A model generated the notes under the pieces. It saw only the letters and a list, made by a program, of their open reading frames with translations. It did no database searches and was not told where the DNA came from. From assembly GCA_937127435.1 (NCBI GenBank), contig CAKZLZ010000094.1, positions 1-53,622 of the forward strand: a stretch of DNA of 53,622 nt. Direction: 5' to 3'. How positions within the stretch are numbered: the stretch's first letter is position 1; the number at the start of each line of letters is the position of its first letter. Source of the DNA: an uncultured Verrucomicrobiota bacterium. Lineage in GTDB: Bacteria > Verrucomicrobiota > Kiritimatiellia > SS1-B-03-39 > UBA6053. The translations under genes were made by a program, and so were the position numbers. This document shows, in pieces, positions 35,349-44,156 of the stretch.

Positions 35349-37337
35349 TTAAGAAAGTTCTGGGGTTTGAAGATGTGAAAATACGGTATAAGAAAATTCG
35401 CTCCACCAGGGAGAGGGTTGTTCATCGTCAGCAGGGAAAACAGGCGCATCCTCCGGAAAAGGTTTCCCTTTGCCTGCGGAAATATTGACCAAACGGATAT
35501 GCAGTTCGGATTTCCCGGCCGTGTAGCTCATGGGGATTTCATAGGCATCATCAAGCCAGCGATGGAAAGGGTTCCGGTCTGACCGAAACCAGTCGCGTTC
35601 GGTCACCTGTTCCCCGTCCACATACACCTCCGCACGCTGCATTCCATATTGCTGATCACTCCGGCGAAGCATCCGCACCCCGCGGTTTGCAGGATTTATG
35701 GACACCGTAAATTCACTCTGCTCCGGAATTTTCCGTCCGCAGTCCTGAATTTTTTGCTGATCAAATTCACCTTCGTACGAAGCGGTGAGATCCACAGGCG
35801 TCGAACCGGGAGCTTTGTAGGAGTGATTTGCTTCAGACGCGGCATCACCAATATCAAGGAAATCGCTTTGCCGCAAAGTTTCTCCCGGATCTCCGTACCA
35901 GAGTATCAACCCGCTACGACGGTCGGTTCCTCTGTGGTGACCGTGTTCCCCCTCCACCGTCATCCGCAGATTTTGTCGGAAAGGATAAAAGTCCCCCATA
36001 AGCAGACGGACCATGGACCAGTTGCGGGGGTCCGGTCCATCGTAGGAACTGGCCGGATTCATCTGGGGCGGTTCGTGAAATCCCCAGCCATAACAGGACC
36101 AAGATTCGGAGCCATCGGATTCGACATCAGGCGTGGAGGCCCCGTCCAAATGCACCCGGACATCCCCCTCACACACCCCGTCAATTGCAGTGATAATTCC
36201 GGACACCATGTGACCGTGACATTTTTTCAAGGTGGCGATATGCGAATCAAACCCATCTTTTTTCGCAACCAGGGGTTGATAAGCCGAGGCCCGGAAATGT
36301 CCGCTTTCTTCACGGGGATAGGCTTGAACGGTTGACGGTTTAAATTCGATCGAACCTGAAACCCGGGTAGTCCTCTCTCCACGGTTTTCCAAAGAGATCT
36401 GTGCGGATGACCAAAAAGGCATAGGCCAGAAACTTTTTAACTCACCATTAGTATCGACCGATTGCATCAGCGTATAAATACAGTTGTTGCCCAGTTCACT
36501 TCCGAAAAATGCGCCAAGAGGAGCACTGACGGCAGGGGTCTCCTCTCCGTCCCAGGTCAAATGAATCCATAAATCTCCCAGGTCCCCGGGCTGAAAATCC
36601 CCGATCTTCAGGCCGATAGCGTCGAGACTGCCGGTATCCTGAATGTAATAGATCTCTTTGGTTTCTCCAGCGCCGAGTTCCGCTTCCACCTGCGTCTTCA
36701 CATTGCCGTTCACCGGTTTAGGATCACCTCCGCAGCGCTTCCACAAATCAAAGAGTCCGGTGTAGTCATCCTTCGCATTAAACGTGGTGATACCCTCCGC
36801 CGTGGGATAGGTATGATAAATGGCGTGTCCCCATCCACCGCCTCCTTCATAAACGTGGGTGTTTCCTTTCAGTTTCACCGAAGAAGTGATACGGCAACCT
36901 TTGCGGAACGCCATGGGAATAAAGCTTCGCACAATCCTGAAGTCTAAGTTCGTGAGGTGGTGATTCTCCCCTTTCGGAGCGGGACTGTAATATCCGGCTA
37001 AGGGTTCCAGGAAAGGAGCTTTGCTGCCAAATTCGGAATGACGGATCTCATACGCCGGACTGTCATCACCATCGAAATAAAAGCGATACAGGGGATCGGA
37101 ATGGCTTACCGCGTGATGGACCACAAAATTCATCAGGCACCCCGGACCGTCCACATCCAGCAGCACCCATTCACCGCTGTTCTTCTCCTGATAAAGCCAC
37201 CAGTCCCAATCGGCATTATTTCCCACCTTGTCGATGCTGCCTTCATAGCAAACCGTAACCCCGGGCGGGGTGAGGAGCGGCAAATGTTCAAGCTTCATCA
37301 TGTTGGCGTAACCGGGATTGTTCATCTTTTTTTTCAT
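35349..37337 (-). CDS. GH172 (DUF2961) glycosidase
   Basis: 662 residues of the DUF2961 family, now GH172, whose members are hexameric double jelly-roll enzymes acting on alpha-D-fructofuranose, alpha-D-arabinofuranose and related linkages. The hallmark DVDGPGCLMNFVVHH (near 58-72), YYFDGDDSPAYE-like RFYFDGDDSPAYEI, FLEPLAGYYSPAPKGENHH and SFIPMAFRKGCRI match the family N-terminal part. A second beta domain (about 380-650) repeats the fold. No signal peptide is present, unlike many secreted family members, so it probably acts inside the cell. It is followed by GH2 and preceded by the epimerase gene. Confidence 0.88.
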   Translation of the reverse strand: MKKKMNNPGYANMMKLEHLPLLTPPGVTVCYEGSIDKVGNNADWDWWLYQEKNSGEWVLLDVDGPGCLMNFVVHHAVSHSDPLYRFYFDGDDSPAYEIRHSEFGSKAPFLEPLAGYYSPAPKGENHHLTNLDFRIVRSFIPMAFRKGCRITSSVKLKGNTHVYEGGGGWGHAIYHTYPTAEGITTFNAKDDYTGLFDLWKRCGGDPKPVNGNVKTQVEAELGAGETKEIYYIQDTGSLDAIGLKIGDFQPGDLGDLWIHLTWDGEETPAVSAPLGAFFGSELGNNCIYTLMQSVDTNGELKSFWPMPFWSSAQISLENRGERTTRVSGSIEFKPSTVQAYPREESGHFRASAYQPLVAKKDGFDSHIATLKKCHGHMVSGIITAIDGVCEGDVRVHLDGASTPDVESDGSESWSCYGWGFHEPPQMNPASSYDGPDPRNWSMVRLLMGDFYPFRQNLRMTVEGEHGHHRGTDRRSGLILWYGDPGETLRQSDFLDIGDAASEANHSYKAPGSTPVDLTASYEGEFDQQKIQDCGRKIPEQSEFTVSINPANRGVRMLRRSDQQYGMQRAEVYVDGEQVTERDWFRSDRNPFHRWLDDAYEIPMSYTAGKSELHIRLVNISAGKGKPFPEDAPVFPADDEQPSPWWSEFSYTVFSHLQTPELS

Positions 37338-37356
37338 TTGGTGAAGTTCTCTAAAA

Positions 37357-38226
37357 TCAGTTTTGGTTCAAAACGTTCCGGACAAAAGTACAGGCGCGCC
37401 GCGCTTCTTCATCGAGATCCAGATCTCCTTTTAAATCCCGGTATACGGAAATATCACGTCCCACCTCTCCGCCCGGCATCAAAAACGGTTCCATCACGAT
37501 CGACCCTTCAAACCCTATTTCACGGGTGGCGTCGAAGATTTCCTGCCAGGGCAGATTTCCCCGGCCGGGCGCCCGCCGGTTGTTTTCACCCAGATGAAAA
37601 TGTCCTAAATGTTTTCCTGCGGTCCGTACGGCCTCGGTAAAACTGTCTTCTTCAATGTTCATATGAAACGTATCCAGCAGCACCTTGCAATGGTCACTCC
37701 CCACTTCTTCGACGTACTGCACAGCCTCCGCGGCGGTGTTCATCATATACTGCTCAAAACGGTTGACCACTTCCATATGGAAAAGTACGCCGCAATCTTC
37801 GGCTGTTTTAATCGCCTGACGCATACTTGCAACGCTGCGATCCCAATAGGGACGTTTATCGGTATCGCCAAAAGGCATTTTCCCCGGCCACGAACTGTAG
37901 ATAATCCCCCCCAGTTCATAAATACCGGTTTCGGACAACGCTTCGGCCTGCTGTTTAAGAAATTGAATCCCCTTCTCACGCACCGCGGATTCGGCCGATG
38001 CAATATCATACTCTTTGGACAACCCGATACAGGAAGTCAATTCGATGCCCGCATCCGCCGCCGCCTGTTTGAGGGTCAGCCGCTCTGCAGAGGACATATG
38101 GGCGACCGTACCTGAATTGACCTCGAGGACATCAAAACCTAATCCGGCTACTTTGGCACAATAAGGCACAAAATCCGCATCCCAGTCATGGGTCCAGTAC
38201 GCGTAATAAATACCAATTTTATTCAT
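37357..38226 (-). CDS. D-tagatose/D-psicose 3-epimerase-like (IolO-type) TIM-barrel protein
   Basis: 289 residues of the sugar phosphate isomerase/epimerase (AP endonuclease 2) fold. Metal ligands and catalytic Glu pair are FHMEVVNRFEQY, KVLLDTFHMNIEEDSF, HFHLGENNRRAPGRG and IVMEPF. They match the D-psicose/tagatose 3-epimerase group closely. The group inverts C3 of free ketoses and also includes the 5-keto-L-gluconate epimerase IolO of the Thermotoga inositol route. The gene overlaps the upstream MBL hydrolase gene by 8 nt. In Thermotoga the comparable hydrolase makes the epimerase substrate. Confidence 0.9.
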   Translation of the reverse strand: MNKIGIYYAYWTHDWDADFVPYCAKVAGLGFDVLEVNSGTVAHMSSAERLTLKQAAADAGIELTSCIGLSKEYDIASAESAVREKGIQFLKQQAEALSETGIYELGGIIYSSWPGKMPFGDTDKRPYWDRSVASMRQAIKTAEDCGVLFHMEVVNRFEQYMMNTAAEAVQYVEEVGSDHCKVLLDTFHMNIEEDSFTEAVRTAGKHLGHFHLGENNRRAPGRGNLPWQEIFDATREIGFEGSIVMEPFLMPGGEVGRDISVYRDLKGDLDLDEEARRACTFVRNVLNQN

Positions 38227-39115
38227 GGGAGTCTCCTGTGGTTTCTTCGGGGAAAAGTTCCAGCACCTGTCCGGTCTGTGGCTTGATACAGATCAATCCA
38301 TCCGCCAGGGCTGAAATTTTGTCTTCAAGTTCTTTTTCGTCAATGGTGTTTTCGGCAAACATGCCGAAATGGTGGGGAATCATGTAGGGAATCCTGCATT
38401 TTCGGCAAAGATCGGCCGCTTCTTCGAAACTGAAGTTTCCCATAATTCCGTTTTGGGTGAGATGCGGATCGCGTCCATTTACAGGCAACAGAGCCAGATC
38501 AATTTTATAGGCAGAGAGCGTTTCGGCCAGCCCTTCGTAATTGACGCAATCGCCACTGTGATAAATCCGTGTTTTTCCATCCGAGAGAATAAACCCGAGG
38601 AAATAATGATTGCCCATTGCATCTTCTTTGAGTTCATCATGTGCTGCGGCCACAACCGTCAATTCAAGATTCCCTTCCAGTTGGAGGGTATCACCCGCGT
38701 TCACGGAAATCATGCGGGATGCCGGCACGCCCCGGATACTCGCCGTATCCACAGAAGCGGTAGGCACGATAAACTTGGCATCCGGCGATGCTTCTGCAAT
38801 ATGAGGCAACGTTCCCGGGTCCATATGATCCGTGTGCGAATGGGAACAAAGCACACAGGAAACTTCGTTGAGGCATCCGGGGTCGATCGGAATGGGCATC
38901 ATGCGGGCATGCGGAAATTCACCGCCCCGATATTTTACCGCCAACGTATCCGAGAGGTAAGGGTCAACAATTAAACATTGTCCGTCTATGGTGATGGCAT
39001 ATCCAGCCTGACCCAGCCAATGAAGCCGCCAACGGCCTTTTTCCGCCAGCTGGACTTCCTGATGCAACTGCGCAGCCAAATCTTTCTGACGTTTATATTG
39101 CTGAAGTTCAGCCAT
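38219..39115 (-). CDS. UlaG-like metallo-beta-lactamase-fold hydrolase (IolN-type candidate)
   Basis: 298 residues. The MBL-fold zinc motif is CSHSHTDHMDP (HxHxDH, near 113-120), with further ligands in HSGDCVNYEGL and the terminal HHFGMF. The N-terminal HWLGQAGYAITIDGQCLIVDPYL is the UlaG-type core. The family includes the L-ascorbate-6-phosphate lactonase UlaG and diketo-inositol hydrolases. Here it most likely opens a cyclic ketone or lactone made by the dehydrogenases encoded upstream. It is cytoplasmic, with no signal peptide. It starts 3 nt after the hydroxyacid dehydrogenase gene and overlaps the epimerase gene. Confidence 0.87.
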   Translation of the reverse strand: MAELQQYKRQKDLAAQLHQEVQLAEKGRWRLHWLGQAGYAITIDGQCLIVDPYLSDTLAVKYRGGEFPHARMMPIPIDPGCLNEVSCVLCSHSHTDHMDPGTLPHIAEASPDAKFIVPTASVDTASIRGVPASRMISVNAGDTLQLEGNLELTVVAAAHDELKEDAMGNHYFLGFILSDGKTRIYHSGDCVNYEGLAETLSAYKIDLALLPVNGRDPHLTQNGIMGNFSFEEAADLCRKCRIPYMIPHHFGMFAENTIDEKELEDKISALADGLICIKPQTGQVLELFPEETTGDSHE

Positions 39116-39118
39116 GAT

Positions 39119-40045
39119 TTATTCTCCGAGGGCCAGCAGGAGGTTATCCACCGCACCTGTAACTGCACGGTCTACACTTTCGGTCGTAAAGCCTCCGATA
39201 TGTGCAGTGGCGAGAACACGTGGATGTTCGAGCAAGCTCCTGTCGCTGGGAGGTTCTCCCCGGTGCGCATCCAATCCCAAGCCGAAAATTTGTCCGCTGT
39301 CCAATGCCGCAAGCACCGCGTTTTCATCCAACAATTCTCCTCTGGCGGTATTCACCAACAAAGCCCCCGGTTTCACTTTAGCCAAAAAGGCTTCATCCAC
39401 CAAAGGTTTTCCGTCGGCAGGCGGCGGACAATGAAAACTAATCACATCCGAATCTGCAAGCACCTCGTCGAGCGGAGCATAGTCAAATCCCTGCGGATGG
39501 AAATTCGGATCAGGATACAAATCATAGGCCCGCACCCGCATGCCAAAGGCAATCGCAAGTTCGGATACAATCCGTCCAATCGCACCGCATCCGACCAGTC
39601 CCAGTTGCCGGTCCTGCAGTTCAAATCCTTTTTCCCGATCCCATCCTCCCGCTTTCAACGAGCGGTCTCCAAAGCAAAGTCCCCTAGCGAGCGCAAGCAT
39701 GTGGGCAAAGGTCAATTCGGCCACCCCCCGGGCGTTTGCACCCGGAGTGGTGAGTACACGGATCCCCTGCCGTTTGGCGGCACCGAGATCAATGGAACTG
39801 ACCCCTACCCCATTGCGGGAAATAACTTTAAGGTCCGACGCTGACTGCAACACCCGGGCACTGACCGGTTCAACCCCGGCAAAATAGCCCACGCATCCGG
39901 GCAACAGCTCCAGCAATTCTTCTTCCGTCGGCTGACGGCCTTTTGCACAGGATACCCATTCAAAACCTGCGGACTCCAGTTTGGCAAGTGCGGGGTGCCC
40001 CTCTTTGGTAATCGACCGGGGAGTAACCAGAATCCTTCCGCTCAT
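39119..40045 (-). CDS. D-isomer-specific 2-hydroxyacid dehydrogenase
   Basis: About 308 residues, SerA/GhrB-like family. The NAD-binding motif LGLVGCGAIGRIVSELAIAFG is in the middle, the catalytic Arg in VNTARGELLDENAV, and the active-site His in TAHIGGFTTE. SRNGVGVSSIDLGAAKRQGI is the conserved substrate-binding segment. It interconverts a 2-keto acid and a D-2-hydroxy acid; the substrate is not shown by the sequence. The start at 40045 (ATGAGC) overlaps the stop of the cupin isomerase gene; four extra codons upstream would lie inside that gene. It lacks the ACT domain of true SerA. Confidence 0.88.
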   Translation of the reverse strand: MSGRILVTPRSITKEGHPALAKLESAGFEWVSCAKGRQPTEEELLELLPGCVGYFAGVEPVSARVLQSASDLKVISRNGVGVSSIDLGAAKRQGIRVLTTPGANARGVAELTFAHMLALARGLCFGDRSLKAGGWDREKGFELQDRQLGLVGCGAIGRIVSELAIAFGMRVRAYDLYPDPNFHPQGFDYAPLDEVLADSDVISFHCPPPADGKPLVDEAFLAKVKPGALLVNTARGELLDENAVLAALDSGQIFGLGLDAHRGEPPSDRSLLEHPRVLATAHIGGFTTESVDRAVTGAVDNLLLALGE

Positions 40046-40623
40046 TGTTGCGTCCATTTTGGGTTGTCGACCACCTCGGGTTTTCCGTCGCGTTCCACCA
40101 CCAGTTTGCGGTAGCCTTTGGTTTCAATGGTGCCGTAATCATGTCCCGCATCGGCGCGGAAGGCAAAAAAGGTCACAAGCGCTTCGTCCGAACCGGTATT
40201 GATACTGCGGTGGGCGTAGCGGCCGGGCACATAAACGGCCACCCCGGGAGACAACTCCTGCACTTCCCAGTCTCCTTCCGGATTTTCCATCAGCATCATC
40301 CCTTTACCGCTCAGGCAGTAGTACACTTCCCCGGTATCGAGAATGGTATGAAAATGCCCTTTGGTCATAAAATATTCATCCCCGACTTTACCGGGTTTGA
40401 CGATGCTGGTTCCAAAGGCAATGTTACCGGAGGTCTCCGGCAGTCCCAGTTCATAAAATTCGTAAACCAGCGGATCCTCTGACAGCAAGGCGTCATAAGC
40501 AGCGGTATCGTGGTACATCCCCCGCATTTGCGAAAGCAACCGGGTGGTTGATGTACGTGCGGACGACAGCCCGCTCTTAAGATCAAAAGGGATCGAGAGT
40601 GATTGAAGATTTTCCATACTCAT
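40042..40623 (-). CDS. Cupin-type (archaeal) glucose-6-phosphate isomerase
   Basis: 193 residues of the cupin phosphoglucose isomerase family known from Pyrococcus and other archaea. Metal ligands lie in MTKGHFHTILDTGEVYYCL (HxH and Glu) and GRYAHRSINTG (His). The C-terminal FRADAGHDYGTIETKGYRKLVV is almost the archaeal family signature. It interconverts aldose 6-phosphate and ketose 6-phosphate. Bacteria normally use the unrelated Pgi, so a copy inside a catabolic operon suggests acquired function on a special sugar phosphate or horizontal transfer. It is 1 nt from the preceding stop and overlaps the next gene. Confidence 0.88.
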   Translation of the reverse strand: MSMENLQSLSIPFDLKSGLSSARTSTTRLLSQMRGMYHDTAAYDALLSEDPLVYEFYELGLPETSGNIAFGTSIVKPGKVGDEYFMTKGHFHTILDTGEVYYCLSGKGMMLMENPEGDWEVQELSPGVAVYVPGRYAHRSINTGSDEALVTFFAFRADAGHDYGTIETKGYRKLVVERDGKPEVVDNPKWTQQ

Positions 40624-40624
40624 T

Positions 40625-41590
40625 TCAGTTTTTCCTTCCGGTTACTTCGGCTGCAATATCGGCCAGTTTGTCAAACTCCGGCCCGGAGGTCGGAATCTCA
40701 ATGTGAAAGACTTCCGCGATGACCCGCGTCCATCCGTGAATAAAATAAACCCAGCCGTCTTCAATCCGGAGATTCCGCTCCTTCGCCTGGGCGGTAGCCT
40801 GATCCAGAAAGACAAGCTCTCCCCGGTAATTAAATTCCCAGACCACGCCGTCCTTCGGCCACACCCCGGCGTGGGTAAGCGGGGACCCCGGTGCGTCTTT
40901 GCCAAGACCGGTGGCGTTCACCACTACCGAAGCAGGGGGAAGCGCGTCCATGACCTGGTCATTACCTTCCGGCTCAGGACAGACATGATACGCCACCGGA
41001 ATTCCCGGATTGATGCGTGCATGAATTTCTTTCATCTCTTCAATGCGCGGCTCGGAACGGTTGGTGACATGAATCTTTGACGGCCAGGCCGCAGGATCTT
41101 TTTTCTGCATTAAATACAAAGTGGTGGCCAGGCTCGATCCCCCTGCCCCCAACAACAACAGTTCACCGCCGGTACGGCTCCAATAATCTTTATCCAGAAT
41201 GGCCTCCAGACTCAGTCCCGCCGTAATAGGATCTTTGGCGTGCCCCCATAATTCTTCTCCCCGTTTGGAGATACTGCTCACCTCCCCGAGTTCAGTTGCA
41301 TAGGGACCGAAATGATCAAAGATGTCCCGACAAGCCTTCACCACATCCAGTTTGTGGGTGGTAACCAGTGCGCCCAGGGAAAGCGGATCCTGTTTAATGA
41401 AAGAGACAGCATCCCGGTAGCGTTCCAGATCGTCGTGCCACTTAAAATCCATGCCCTTCAGTTGCACATCCCCGAGGCCGAGATGCGCGGCCCAGGCCGG
41501 AAAGACTTTCATGATAGAGGATTTTCCCGTGGTCACCCCGATAAAATACATCGTGGGTTTGTCAGCTGCGGAATAAGAAGATGATGTCAT
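40625..41590 (-). CDS. Shikimate/quinate dehydrogenase-like NAD(P) oxidoreductase
   Basis: About 321 residues, AroE-like two-domain fold. The nucleotide loop is LLLLGAGGSSLATTLYLM, and VVNATGLGKDAPGSPLT is the usual AroE string (NATxxG). The substrate domain is divergent: LGALVTTHKLDVVKA replaces the NVTxPHK motif but keeps the Lys, and the AVNT string is absent. It is therefore unlikely to be biosynthetic AroE and may oxidise a cyclitol-like or sugar-acid substrate. The start at 41590 overlaps the stop of the FGGY kinase gene (ACATGA). Confidence 0.82.
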   Translation of the reverse strand: MTSSSYSAADKPTMYFIGVTTGKSSIMKVFPAWAAHLGLGDVQLKGMDFKWHDDLERYRDAVSFIKQDPLSLGALVTTHKLDVVKACRDIFDHFGPYATELGEVSSISKRGEELWGHAKDPITAGLSLEAILDKDYWSRTGGELLLLGAGGSSLATTLYLMQKKDPAAWPSKIHVTNRSEPRIEEMKEIHARINPGIPVAYHVCPEPEGNDQVMDALPPASVVVNATGLGKDAPGSPLTHAGVWPKDGVVWEFNYRGELVFLDQATAQAKERNLRIEDGWVYFIHGWTRVIAEVFHIEIPTSGPEFDKLADIAAEVTGRKN

Positions 41591-43113
41591 GTGTGGTCGT
41601 TCTCCCAGAGATGTAAGCATTGTAATAATTTTTTGTAGCGTTTAAGACGGATGTCATAAATCGCGCGGCGTTCGCTATCCGGCTGCACCGGAGCGGATGT
41701 CCCGATCCACCGGGCGGCCGTATCATTTAAATCGTTAAACAGACCCACCCCGTATCCCGCAAGCAGCGCGGCCCCCAAAGGCGCCCCTTCTCCCCGGGTC
41801 ACCTGCACCACGTCGACCCCCAATACATCCGCTTTGATCCGGTTCCAAAGTGCACTTTTTTCTCCGCCCCCGGTCACCCGCACCTCGCGTAAATTTAAAT
41901 CAGGAACCCCGCCGGTCAGGGCGTCGCGATACACACCGTATTCAAGAGCAACACCCTCCAAAACCGCCCGATACATATGCGCAAGCGAATGTGACCAATC
42001 CAGTCCGGCCCAGGCGCCACGTAACTTGGGCCAGCTTGGGGAATTCCGTCCGCCTAAATGCGGAACAAAAAGCGGATCATCCACCGCAAAATGAAGATTC
42101 TCCGTCTGCGTGTTTAAGACCTCCAGAGAGACGGCGTCTTCCCCTTTCCGGGTCGCCAGCTCTTTGCGGAACCATTCCAAATTCATACCGCCACCGTTGA
42201 TGTAGGCATAAGGATGCCATAGACCCGGGGTTGCAGACCGGCCCCAGCCCAGCACCTCATTTTCAATGTCCGGCGCATAGGTTTCAGTGGTCCCTGCAAA
42301 CACCGACGCCGTACCGGCCACATCTACACACACCCCTTCCCGCGTTGCCCCGCAAGCTAAAAATGAGGCGGCGGTGTCCCCGCAGCCCGCCACCACGGGA
42401 ATCCCCTCCGGAAGTCCGCAGGATGCGGCCATATTGGTATTAAGCCTGCCGATAACTTTTGAAGGATCCACAATTTCGGGCAAAATTGAAAGATCAACTC
42501 CGAAGGTGCGGCAGAGGTCAGCGTCCCACTGACCTTTCACGTTGTCGGCAAACCCGCTAAAGTGAAGATAAGTGGTATCAATAAATGCATCAGAGGCCCC
42601 CAGGCCGCAAAGCCGCATCGCCACATAGCCGCCGGGTTGCACAAACGAGGCAATATTTTTATATATTTCCGGACGTTCCCGCTGCCACCATAAAATTTTG
42701 GGACCGTGATTGAAACTGGCCGGCCCACCGGTTTTCAGAATGATTTCCTGTCCTGCGACATCGCGCATTTCATCGATATACGGAGCACATCGGGTATCCA
42801 GCCAGGAATCGTAGGGAGTGAGATGATGCCCTTCTTTTCCAATGCCGATGATCCCTGCCATCTGTCCATCGATTCCGATTCCAGCTACAGTATCTGGTTT
42901 GATTCCGGAAGTGAGGGTGACTTCACCAACCACCTCACACACATTTTTCAGTTGCAACTCTGGATCCTCCTCCACAACCCCCGGGGACGGACGATTCAAA
43001 ACCGAGGACCTAAACGCGGTCGCCAAAGTTACGCCATGCTGATCCACCAAGACGGCTTTGACGCCCTGGGTCCCGATATCGATACCAATAAGATGCAAGC
43101 AGTCTTCCGTCAT
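41587..43113 (-). CDS. FGGY-family carbohydrate kinase (xylulokinase-like)
   Basis: 508 residues. It has an N-terminal phosphate-binding motif LIGIDIGTQGVKAVLVD, the GIGIDGQMAGIIG segment, the catalytic base in VVAGCGDTAASFLACG, and a C-terminal FGGY signature near REVRVTGGGEKSALWNRIKADVLG. It phosphorylates a ketose or polyol with ATP in the cytoplasm. The resemblance is to xylulose/ribulose kinases, but substrate specificity is not readable. ATGA overlaps exist on both sides, with the Zn-dehydrogenase and shikimate-dehydrogenase-like genes. Confidence 0.9.
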   Translation of the reverse strand: MTEDCLHLIGIDIGTQGVKAVLVDQHGVTLATAFRSSVLNRPSPGVVEEDPELQLKNVCEVVGEVTLTSGIKPDTVAGIGIDGQMAGIIGIGKEGHHLTPYDSWLDTRCAPYIDEMRDVAGQEIILKTGGPASFNHGPKILWWQRERPEIYKNIASFVQPGGYVAMRLCGLGASDAFIDTTYLHFSGFADNVKGQWDADLCRTFGVDLSILPEIVDPSKVIGRLNTNMAASCGLPEGIPVVAGCGDTAASFLACGATREGVCVDVAGTASVFAGTTETYAPDIENEVLGWGRSATPGLWHPYAYINGGGMNLEWFRKELATRKGEDAVSLEVLNTQTENLHFAVDDPLFVPHLGGRNSPSWPKLRGAWAGLDWSHSLAHMYRAVLEGVALEYGVYRDALTGGVPDLNLREVRVTGGGEKSALWNRIKADVLGVDVVQVTRGEGAPLGAALLAGYGVGLFNDLNDTAARWIGTSAPVQPDSERRAIYDIRLKRYKKLLQCLHLWENDHT

Positions 43114-44156
43114 GTAGCCACCATCACCACTTTACCCATGGGTCCCTCCAACGCTTTTGCATATGCGCTTTCAAGATCCTGCAAAGAAAACGTATCCGAC
43201 ACCACCTGCAATGGATCCAACCCTTCCGACATCACCAAGTCGAGCGCCGCCCGGTAATCGGCGACCGATCCCCCGGTGGTGCCGGTCACGGTCAAATGCC
43301 GGTAATGAATGTCATTGGTATCCAATGGCACCGCTCCCGCACCTTTGGGTAATCCGCCAAACAGACAGAGCCGGCCATGAGTGGCCAAAAGAGACAGCGC
43401 CTGGTTCTGTACCGCCGCCACCGGGCAGGCGGTAATCACCACATCGGCCCCCTGCCCTTCAGATGCTTCCATCACCTGCGCTTTCACATCTTCCTTTATA
43501 GGATCAATCCCAAGACAGGCTCCCAATTTTATGGCTTGGACCAGACGTTCCGGTTGGGGATCTACCGCGATAACTTTTTCCGCCCCCAAAGCCCGGGCGG
43601 CCAATATATGAAGTAACCCCATAGGCCCCACCCCATAAATCACCACCACATCTCCTTTTCCCAGATCAACCGAACGTCCGCCATTAACGACACAAGACAA
43701 AGGCTCAAGCAGTGACGCGGCCTGATTGGAAATTTCAGCAGGAAGAGGCACGAGGTTTCCCTGACGGATAAATACAGGCGGCACCGACATGAATTCCGCA
43801 TGCGACCCGTCACGGTCGATACCGAATGCGGTGAATTCCGTGCAGTAATTGGCTTCCCCCCGGCGACAAGTGCGACAGTTTCCACAACCCGCATTGGGGG
43901 CAACCCCCACCCGTTGTCCCAACTGAAATCCGTCTACGCCTTCACCCAGTTCCACAACTTCTCCGACGATTTCGTGTCCGAGGGTGATGGTCTGTCCGTC
44001 GCGGAGCTTGCGGTGGCCATGCTTCATAATTTTGATATCCGTTCCGCAAATGGACGTGGCAAGAATCCTGAGGAGCAAACCTCCGGGAGGCACCACGGGT
44101 TTTGGTACATCCTTTACAAGAAACTCCCCGCCCTGGGTATATGTGGCCGCACGCAT
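43110..44156 (-). CDS. Zinc-dependent medium-chain alcohol dehydrogenase (IolM/sorbitol-DH-like)
   Basis: 348 residues. Catalytic zinc ligands are Cys in ATSICGTDIKIM and His-Glu in LGHEIVGEV. The structural zinc site is CGNCRTCRRGEANYC, and the NAD fold carries VVVIYGVGPMGLLHILAARALGAEKVIAVD. It belongs to the threonine/sorbitol dehydrogenase branch and oxidises a secondary alcohol to a ketone. In the Thermotoga inositol pathway such an enzyme (IolM) follows the Gfo/Idh enzyme IolG. Here too it is the gene directly after a Gfo/Idh gene, with a 1-nt overlap (TAATG). Confidence 0.9.
   Translation of the reverse strand: MRAATYTQGGEFLVKDVPKPVVPPGGLLLRILATSICGTDIKIMKHGHRKLRDGQTITLGHEIVGEVVELGEGVDGFQLGQRVGVAPNAGCGNCRTCRRGEANYCTEFTAFGIDRDGSHAEFMSVPPVFIRQGNLVPLPAEISNQAASLLEPLSCVVNGGRSVDLGKGDVVVIYGVGPMGLLHILAARALGAEKVIAVDPQPERLVQAIKLGACLGIDPIKEDVKAQVMEASEGQGADVVITACPVAAVQNQALSLLATHGRLCLFGGLPKGAGAVPLDTNDIHYRHLTVTGTTGGSVADYRAALDLVMSEGLDPLQVVSDTFSLQDLESAYAKALEGPMGKVVMVAT

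Noticed and set aside
38219..39115. The MBL-fold protein as an antibiotic beta-lactamase
   Set aside because: The N-terminal UlaG-type core, the lack of a signal peptide and the catabolic operon context argue against it.
41587..43113. The FGGY kinase as the KDG kinase that feeds Eda
   Set aside because: KDG kinases are normally PfkB-type (ribokinase family), while this protein is a clear FGGY kinase. The direct feeder of Eda is not visible in the window.
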